Of a stretch of DNA of 10,352 nt, positions 6,175 through 10,352 are shown piece by piece. This DNA is from an uncultured Clostridia bacterium (lineage in GTDB: Bacteria > Bacillota > Clostridia > HGM11514). Position 1 is the first letter of the stretch. Each line of letters begins with the position of its first letter. Under the pieces are notes generated by a model. The model saw nothing but the letters and a program-made list of their open reading frames with translations. It was not told the origin of the DNA and searched no databases. A program made the translations under genes and the position numbers. The DNA lies in the NCBI GenBank assembly GCA_902478725.1, contig CABSMD010000076.1, positions 1 to 10,352 on the forward strand, read 5' to 3'.

Positions 6175-6202
6175 TTGAAATATTTTTATAGAGTGTTATA
6201 AT
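6175..6202 (+). promoter_or_regulatory. Sigma-A promoter for the NagZ-like gene
   Basis: TTGAAA (6175-6180), 16 bases, then a perfect TATAAT (6197-6202) preceded by an extended -10 TG (6194-6195). The expected start at about 6208-6210 coincides with the base of a large hairpin. This is the strongest housekeeping promoter on the plus strand of the window. The rest of 6129-6174 shows no clear terminator for the vWA gene. Confidence 0.8.
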
Positions 6203-6209
6203 GATAGTA

Positions 6210-6249
6210 CAACAAGGCAAAAGCTTCCTGAGCAGCTTTTGCCTTGTTG
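6210..6249 (+). other. 16-bp hairpin at the predicted mRNA 5' end
   Basis: A perfect 16-bp stem, 6210-6225 with 6234-6249, encloses an 8-base loop (TCCTGAGC). It starts at the predicted transcription start and has no T-tract on either strand, so it is not a standard terminator. It may protect the mRNA 5' end, or act as a DNA operator for an unknown repressor. It ends 27 bases before the ribosome binding site, which it leaves free. Confidence 0.6.
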
Positions 6250-6291
6250 CTTCCTAAAGTCTAAAAATAAATTTGTGGGGAGGAGATTCCA

Positions 6292-7587
6292 TTGTGGAAA
6301 CGTATGCTGATCTGCCTGCTGGCCTGTTGCGGGCTGTTATCCGGCAGCCTGTTATTGTCCGGGTGCGGCAGGCTGCAATCAAATACCCGGCCGGCAGACA
6401 GGAATAACGGCCTGGCCGTTTCCCACTCCGAACAGCCTGAAACGGTCCCAAAAGCGTCGCTGACACCGGAAGAGCACGCGGCGCAGGAGCTTGCCGGGCT
6501 GTCGTTGGAGGAAAAGGTAGGGCAGATGTTTTTTCTGGCTTATCGAAAAGACGCCGATTTTCAGGACTTGCTGGTTCTGGATGAGGATGCTCTGACGCAG
6601 ATCGAACGGATCCAGCCCGGTGGAGTGGTGCTGTTTGGTGAAAACATCGATACGGTGGAGCAGATGAGGGCGTTGATCCGGGCTGCACAGGAAGCAGTCC
6701 GCATGCCGCTGTTTGTGTCAATCGACCAGGAGGGCGGCGCAGTGCAGCGGATCCGTAATACCGCCAAAATTTCCGCGACCGATATCCCGCCGATGTTTGA
6801 ACTGGGACAAGCCGGTGATCTCCTCCTGGCTAAGGATGTAGGTCGAGTAATCGGCGCGGAGTTGTCGGTATTCGGCTTCAATATGGATTTCGCGCCGGAA
6901 TGCGATGTGTTTTCCAACCCGAACAATACCGTGATCGGGCAGCGCGCCTTTTCAAGCGATCCGCAGGTGGTCGCAAGGATGTCCGCCGCGCTCAGTGAGG
7001 GGTTGCGGGCAAACGGTATCATACCCGTATGCAAGCACTTTCCGGGACACGGTGACACCGACGGTGATACTCACGAGGGGATTGTGATATTGGATAAGGA
7101 TATGCAGCAGCTTCGTGACACCGAACTGGTGCCGTTTCGGCGGCAGATCGAAGAAGGAGCGGAGGCAGTCATGGTGGCACATATCAGCCTGCCGCAGATC
7201 AATGGGGATAATACACCTGCGACACTCTCTAAGAGAATCGTTGATGGTCTGTTGCGCAGGGAACTGGGGTTTGAAGGAATTGTGATAACTGACAGCATGA
7301 TGATGCAGGCCGTCACCGATTCCTATACCACGGCGGAAGCGACGCGGCTGGCAGTGGAGGCTGGGGTGGATATGATTTTGATGCCCCGCCAGCCGGGGGA
7401 GGCCTACCATTCGCTGCTTACAGCGGTGAAGGACGGTGTGGTTTCGGAGGAACGGATTGACGAGTCGGTTTTGCGTATTCTGGAATTAAAGCACCGATAC
7501 CAACTTTTTGACCCGGCGCCATTGGCCGATAAAAGCATCCTGGGATGTGAGGAGCATCGTTCTGTAATAGGAAAGATTTATGAATAA
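6292..7587 (+). CDS. Lipoprotein glycoside hydrolase family 3, beta-N-acetylhexosaminidase (NagZ-like)
   Basis: Expected to remove terminal beta-linked N-acetylglucosamine, most likely from peptidoglycan fragments, outside the membrane. The N-terminus is a lipoprotein signal peptide with lipobox LSGC and lipidated Cys25. The GH3 barrel follows (about 65-405). It carries the NagZ signature KHFPGHGDTDGDTH (248-261), whose Asp/His pair supplies the acid-base function in this subfamily, and the nucleophile Asp334 in VITDSMMM. At 431 residues it has only the catalytic domain, unlike the longer two-domain NagZ of Bacillus subtilis. The start is TTG 6292, 6 bases after AGGAG (6281-6285); the ATG at 6304 is too far from that site and would shorten the signal peptide. 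An oxidoreductase gene follows 44 bases downstream, probably in the same operon. The family is firm; the exact substrate is likely but unproven. Confidence 0.92.
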   Translation: MWKRMLICLLACCGLLSGSLLLSGCGRLQSNTRPADRNNGLAVSHSEQPETVPKASLTPEEHAAQELAGLSLEEKVGQMFFLAYRKDADFQDLLVLDEDALTQIERIQPGGVVLFGENIDTVEQMRALIRAAQEAVRMPLFVSIDQEGGAVQRIRNTAKISATDIPPMFELGQAGDLLLAKDVGRVIGAELSVFGFNMDFAPECDVFSNPNNTVIGQRAFSSDPQVVARMSAALSEGLRANGIIPVCKHFPGHGDTDGDTHEGIVILDKDMQQLRDTELVPFRRQIEEGAEAVMVAHISLPQINGDNTPATLSKRIVDGLLRRELGFEGIVITDSMMMQAVTDSYTTAEATRLAVEAGVDMILMPRQPGEAYHSLLTAVKDGVVSEERIDESVLRILELKHRYQLFDPAPLADKSILGCEEHRSVIGKIYE

Positions 7588-7631
7588 ATGTGGGAATTTG
7601 GTCAAAAATAGAAACCATAGGAGGCGATAGC

Positions 7632-8672
7632 ATGAATATGAATTGTGAAAAAATTCGTGTAGTACAGTATGGCTGCGGCAAAATGAGCAAGTACATCATC
7701 CGTTATCTCTATGAAAAGGGTGCGGAGATCGTCGGTGCAATCGATGTCAACCCCGATATCGTCGGGATGGACGTAGGCGATTATGCCGGGCTGGGTACGA
7801 AACTGGGCGTGGCCATCAGCAGCGACGCGGACGCAGTGCTGGATTCGTGTGACGCGGACATCGCAGTGCTGACCCTGTTCAGCTTCATGGACGATGTGTA
7901 TCCGCATTTTGAACGCTGTGCCGAACGCGGGATCGATGTCGTGACGACCTGCGAGGAGGCGATCTACCCCTGGACGACCGCGTCCGCCATCACCAACCGT
8001 TTGGACCGTCTGGCTAAGGAAAGCGGCTGTACCATCGTCGGAAGCGGCATGCAGGATATCTACTGGATCAATATGATCGGCTGTGTGGCCGGCGGTGTAC
8101 ACCGCATCGACAAGATTGAAGGAGCGGTGAGCTATAACGTGGAGGACTATGGCCTGGCGCTTGCACAGGCGCACGGCGCGGGACTCACGCCGGAGGAGTT
8201 TGAGGAAAAGATCGCGCATCCGGCTACGTTGGAGCCAAGCTATGTCTGGAATTCCAACGAAGCGCTGTGCAATCGGATGGGTTGGACGATCAAATCCCAG
8301 ACGCAAAAATGTGTGCCATATTTTTACGATTCGGATCTGTATTCCGAGACATTGGGAGAGACGATCCCCAAGGGAAACTGTATTGGTATGAGCGCGGTGG
8401 TCACCACCGAGACCTTCCAGGGACCGGTGATTGAAACACAGTGTATCGGCAAAGTATACGGACCCGACGACGGAGATATGTGCGATTGGAAGATCATCGG
8501 CGAACCCGATACCACCTTTTATGTCCAAAAGCCTGCGACGGTGGAGCACACCTGCGCGACCATTGTCAACCGGATTCCTACGATCCTTCGTGCACCGGCC
8601 GGATATATCACCGCTGAGAAGCTGGACGCGGTGGAATACCTGTCCTATCCGATGCACCTGTATGTAGAATAG
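7632..8672 (+). CDS. NAD(P)-dependent oxidoreductase, 2,4-diaminopentanoate dehydrogenase-like
   Basis: A 346-residue cytosolic enzyme with an N-terminal Rossmann fold. The nucleotide-binding GCG loop is at residues 14-16 (VVQYGCGKM), and the GAIDVNPDIVGMDVGDYAG segment is typical of dihydrodipicolinate-reductase-fold amine dehydrogenases. The best-known relative is 2,4-diaminopentanoate dehydrogenase, which deaminates its substrate to 2-amino-4-oxopentanoate in clostridial ornithine fermentation. None of the other genes of that pathway is in the window, so a different amino substrate is possible. The start is ATG 7632 because AGGAGG (7619-7624) lies 7 bases ahead; the open frame extends upstream to a GTG at 7590 with no such site. 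It lies downstream of the NagZ-like gene and ends before a strong terminator. The fold is firm; the substrate is uncertain. Confidence 0.78.
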   Translation: MNMNCEKIRVVQYGCGKMSKYIIRYLYEKGAEIVGAIDVNPDIVGMDVGDYAGLGTKLGVAISSDADAVLDSCDADIAVLTLFSFMDDVYPHFERCAERGIDVVTTCEEAIYPWTTASAITNRLDRLAKESGCTIVGSGMQDIYWINMIGCVAGGVHRIDKIEGAVSYNVEDYGLALAQAHGAGLTPEEFEEKIAHPATLEPSYVWNSNEALCNRMGWTIKSQTQKCVPYFYDSDLYSETLGETIPKGNCIGMSAVVTTETFQGPVIETQCIGKVYGPDDGDMCDWKIIGEPDTTFYVQKPATVEHTCATIVNRIPTILRAPAGYITAEKLDAVEYLSYPMHLYVE

Positions 8673-8704
8673 CCTTCGTTGAATCAGACAGTGTGCCATA
8701 GATG

Positions 8705-8740
8705 AAAAAACCCGCCGGGGAAAATTCCCCGGCGGGTTTT
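8705..8740. terminator. Bidirectional rho-independent terminator
   Basis: A near-perfect palindrome. Six A and CCCGCCGGGG on the left pair with CCCCGGCGGG and four T on the right, around an AAAATT loop. With an A-run on one side and a T-run on the other it can stop the plus-strand oxidoreductase transcript and the converging minus-strand DUF2508/aroA transcript. Confidence 0.92.
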
Positions 8741-8766
8741 GATCTCTTCGGATGTGGATGTCGTTT

Positions 8767-9099
8767 TTACTGTATCTTCCGCCAGCCGGACTCGTGCAGT
8801 CTGGTCTGGCTTTCGGCAGCAAACAGGCCGCGTTCGCGTGCGGCTTTGAGCAGATGCGCGTACTTTGCCTGTGCCGCTTTGAGCTGATAGGCGTAAAAGT
8901 CGATTAGCTCCGCCTCGGTTACGTTATTGAAATTGGCATAGGCTGTCGTCATTTCCAGTTTTGTCTGTTCGATTTCGGATAATATCTGTTCGCTTTCGGT
9001 GGAACGTTCCTTTTTTTGAAATACACTTTTAAGCTCCGCTGTGATTTTTCTACGAAAGACCGAAGAGCTTTGCTTATTGGCCGCTAAATTGCCTTCCAT
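8767..9099 (-). CDS. DUF2508 (YaaL-like) family protein
   Basis: A 110-residue soluble, mostly helical, charged protein of unknown function. Residues about 40-90 show the family pattern: EIEQTKLEM, then A-NFNNVTEAELIDFYAYQLKAAQAKYAHLLKAARERG, close to the NF-V-D-LID-Y-Y-LKAA pattern of B. subtilis YaaL. The N-terminal 35 residues are basic and polar, and the tail after 93 is not conserved as far as I can tell. GGAGG (complement of 9109-9113) lies 9 bases before the ATG. It is 68 bases downstream of aroA on the same strand with no hairpin between, so it may share the aroA transcript. A TATACT on the minus strand (complement of 9139-9144) lacks a clear -35 partner. In Bacillus the family gene lies by recR, so the place next to aroA is a different context. 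The family call is likely; the function is unknown. Confidence 0.78.
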   Translation of the reverse strand: MEGNLAANKQSSSVFRRKITAELKSVFQKKERSTESEQILSEIEQTKLEMTTAYANFNNVTEAELIDFYAYQLKAAQAKYAHLLKAARERGLFAAESQTRLHESGWRKIQ

Positions 9100-9167
9100 T
9101 CTAAAACCCCTCCATTTTTTCTAATGTTGTTTTATATTAGTATAGTCATGGAAGGGGAGTAATATAC

Positions 9168-10352
9168 TTACAGTTTGTCTAATATTTGATAAAATGATGG
9201 GAATGATATACTGGCGCATTCCGCCCCCTCAATAATGCTTTCGCCGGAGGCCGCGAGTGCGAGCACCGAGCAGGCCATGGCAATGCGGTGATCGCCATGG
9301 CTTTGGTAGGAAGCACCATGGATCAAATTTCCGCCGCGTATTACCATACCATCTTCGGTCGCGCGGATGTCTACCCCGGCGTTTGACAGCTCCGTGCAGA
9401 CAGTGTCGATCCGGTTGGATTCCTTAACCTTTAACTCACCCGCGCCGCGGATTACTGTTTCACCATCCGCCAATGCCGCGGCGACCGCGATGATGGGAAT
9501 TTCATCGATCAGCCGGGGCATGATCTCTTCGCCCAGCATGGTTCCATGCAGGGAAGAGGAGGTTACAGTCAAATCTCCCACCGGTTCCCGGCCGGCCAGG
9601 CGCAGGTTTTCTATTTGGATATCCGCCCCCATCCCGCGTAGTACATCCAAGATTCCCGTGCGGGTCGGATTTAATCCCACGTTTTTAACCGCAAGCTGGG
9701 AATTGGGCAGAATCAACGCGGCGACGATAAAAAACGCGGCGGAGGAAATATCGCCCGGCACCTCGATTTTCTGTGCATAGAGCTCATCCGCCGGTGCTAC
9801 GGTAACCGATCTGCCCGCACAATCCACCTTCGCGCCGAAGGCAGAGAGCATCAGCTCGGTGTGGTTGCGGGACGGATGGTTTTCGATCACGGTAGTTGTC
9901 CCCTGCGCATACAGACCGGCTAATAGAATGGCTGATTTCACCTGCGCAGAGTCATGCGGCATGGGATAGGAGATTCCATGCAGGGACGACGGCGTTACCG
10001 TCAGGGGACAGCACCCATTCTGTGAGACGATATCCGCGCCCATTAGATGAAGCGGCTCGGTCACCCGCCCCATCGGGCGGCGGCAGATGGAAGCGTCCCC
10101 TGTGATTTTACTTGAAAAAGACTGACCACACAAAATGCCGCTGAGCAGTCTCGTTGTCGTGCCGGAATTGCCGGTATATAAGACCCCGCCCGGCTTTTGA
10201 AGGCCACGCAGGCCGTTGCCGTGTACCGTAACCCGGCGTCCATCCCGTTCGATCCTGACCCCCAACCGTTGCATACAGTCGATCGTGGACAGGCAGTCGT
10301 CAGCATCAAGAAAATTGATAATCTCACTCTTACCGCGTGCCAGCGCGGAGAA
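9168..10352 (-). CDS. aroA: 3-phosphoshikimate 1-carboxyvinyltransferase (EPSP synthase), 5' end outside window
   Basis: Transfers the enolpyruvyl group of phosphoenolpyruvate to shikimate-3-phosphate, the step just before chorismate synthase. The frame stays open to the right edge, where it encodes ALARGKSEIINFLDADDCLS, a conserved N-terminal segment of the family. The gene is therefore partial, with 394 residues visible and only roughly 20-35 missing. Visible signatures are GNSGTTTRLLSG (PEP site, visible residues 61-72), RRPMGR (91-96), the DEIPIIAVAAALADG block, LKVKESNRID (near 9405-9435) and HGDHRIAMA (near 9275-9300). The GNSGTTxRL form is of the Bacillus-like type rather than the E. 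coli GNAGTAMR form. An ATG at 10274 is internal and must not be taken as the start. The stop is TAA at 9170-9168. Confidence 0.96.
   Translation of the reverse strand, partial: FSALARGKSEIINFLDADDCLSTIDCMQRLGVRIERDGRRVTVHGNGLRGLQKPGGVLYTGNSGTTTRLLSGILCGQSFSSKITGDASICRRPMGRVTEPLHLMGADIVSQNGCCPLTVTPSSLHGISYPMPHDSAQVKSAILLAGLYAQGTTTVIENHPSRNHTELMLSAFGAKVDCAGRSVTVAPADELYAQKIEVPGDISSAAFFIVAALILPNSQLAVKNVGLNPTRTGILDVLRGMGADIQIENLRLAGREPVGDLTVTSSSLHGTMLGEEIMPRLIDEIPIIAVAAALADGETVIRGAGELKVKESNRIDTVCTELSNAGVDIRATEDGMVIRGGNLIHGASYQSHGDHRIAMACSVLALAASGESIIEGAECASISFPSFYQILDKL

Noticed and set aside
6259..6264. GTCTAA before the NagZ-like gene as a third ECF promoter
   Set aside because: The position 23 bases upstream (6236-6241) reads CTTTTG, with no GGAAC-like -35, and a strong sigma-A promoter is present at 6175-6202.
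7602..8822. Very long open frame on the minus strand (about 400 codons) opposite the oxidoreductase gene
   Set aside because: It is a shadow of the plus-strand gene, crosses the strong terminator at 8705-8740, has no convincing ribosome site, and its translation is rich in His, Arg and Cys with no recognisable domain.

Overview
The window looks like a chromosomal stretch from an anaerobic member of the Firmicutes, probably class Clostridia. The evidence is strong AGGAGG-type ribosome binding sites, GTG and TTG starts, an S-layer-homology (SLH) surface protein, a lipoprotein of Gram-positive style, a DUF2508 (YaaL-like) protein, and a 2,4-diaminopentanoate-dehydrogenase-like oxidoreductase. 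Genus and species cannot be read from the sequence. Most genes have balanced to moderately GC-rich codon use. The segment at about 3330-4076 is clearly more AT-rich.

Layout, left to right. A possible structured leader (6-75) precedes aroC (chorismate synthase, +, 174-1319). Then come an ECF sigma factor gene (+, 1354-1929) and its membrane anti-sigma factor (+, 2024-3232), closed by two tandem hairpin terminators (3246-3283 and 3303-3330). On the minus strand lies a two-gene cassette: a small three-helix membrane protein (3849-3565) followed, one base after its stop, by a XRE-type repressor (3563-3333). Its sigma-A promoter is overlapped by two near-identical palindromes. The plus strand resumes with a 683-residue secreted protein that joins three SLH repeats to a YfbK-type von Willebrand A module (4077-6128). 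Next is a lipoprotein glycoside hydrolase family 3 enzyme (NagZ-like, 6292-7587), with a strong promoter and a 16-bp hairpin at the predicted mRNA 5' end, and a NAD(P)-dependent oxidoreductase (7632-8672). A bidirectional terminator (8705-8740) separates these from two minus-strand genes: a DUF2508 protein (9099-8767) and aroA (EPSP synthase), whose 5' end runs off the right edge.

The most interesting signal is a pair of ECF-type promoters with identical geometry. GGAACTT-N16-GTCTAA (1911-1939) overlaps the end of the sigma gene and points into the anti-sigma gene. GGAACCA-N16-GTCTAA (4016-4044) lies just upstream of the SLH-vWA gene. In both, the -35 and -10 start points are 23 bases apart. 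No such promoter was seen in front of the sigma gene itself. I infer a cell-envelope stress circuit: the sigma factor drives its own anti-sigma factor (negative feedback) and a surface-anchored vWA effector. The minus-strand repressor cassette sits between the anti-sigma gene and the effector and may be a later insertion.

No stretch without a gene exceeds 300 bases. No tRNA, rRNA, CRISPR array, transposase or insertion sequence was seen.
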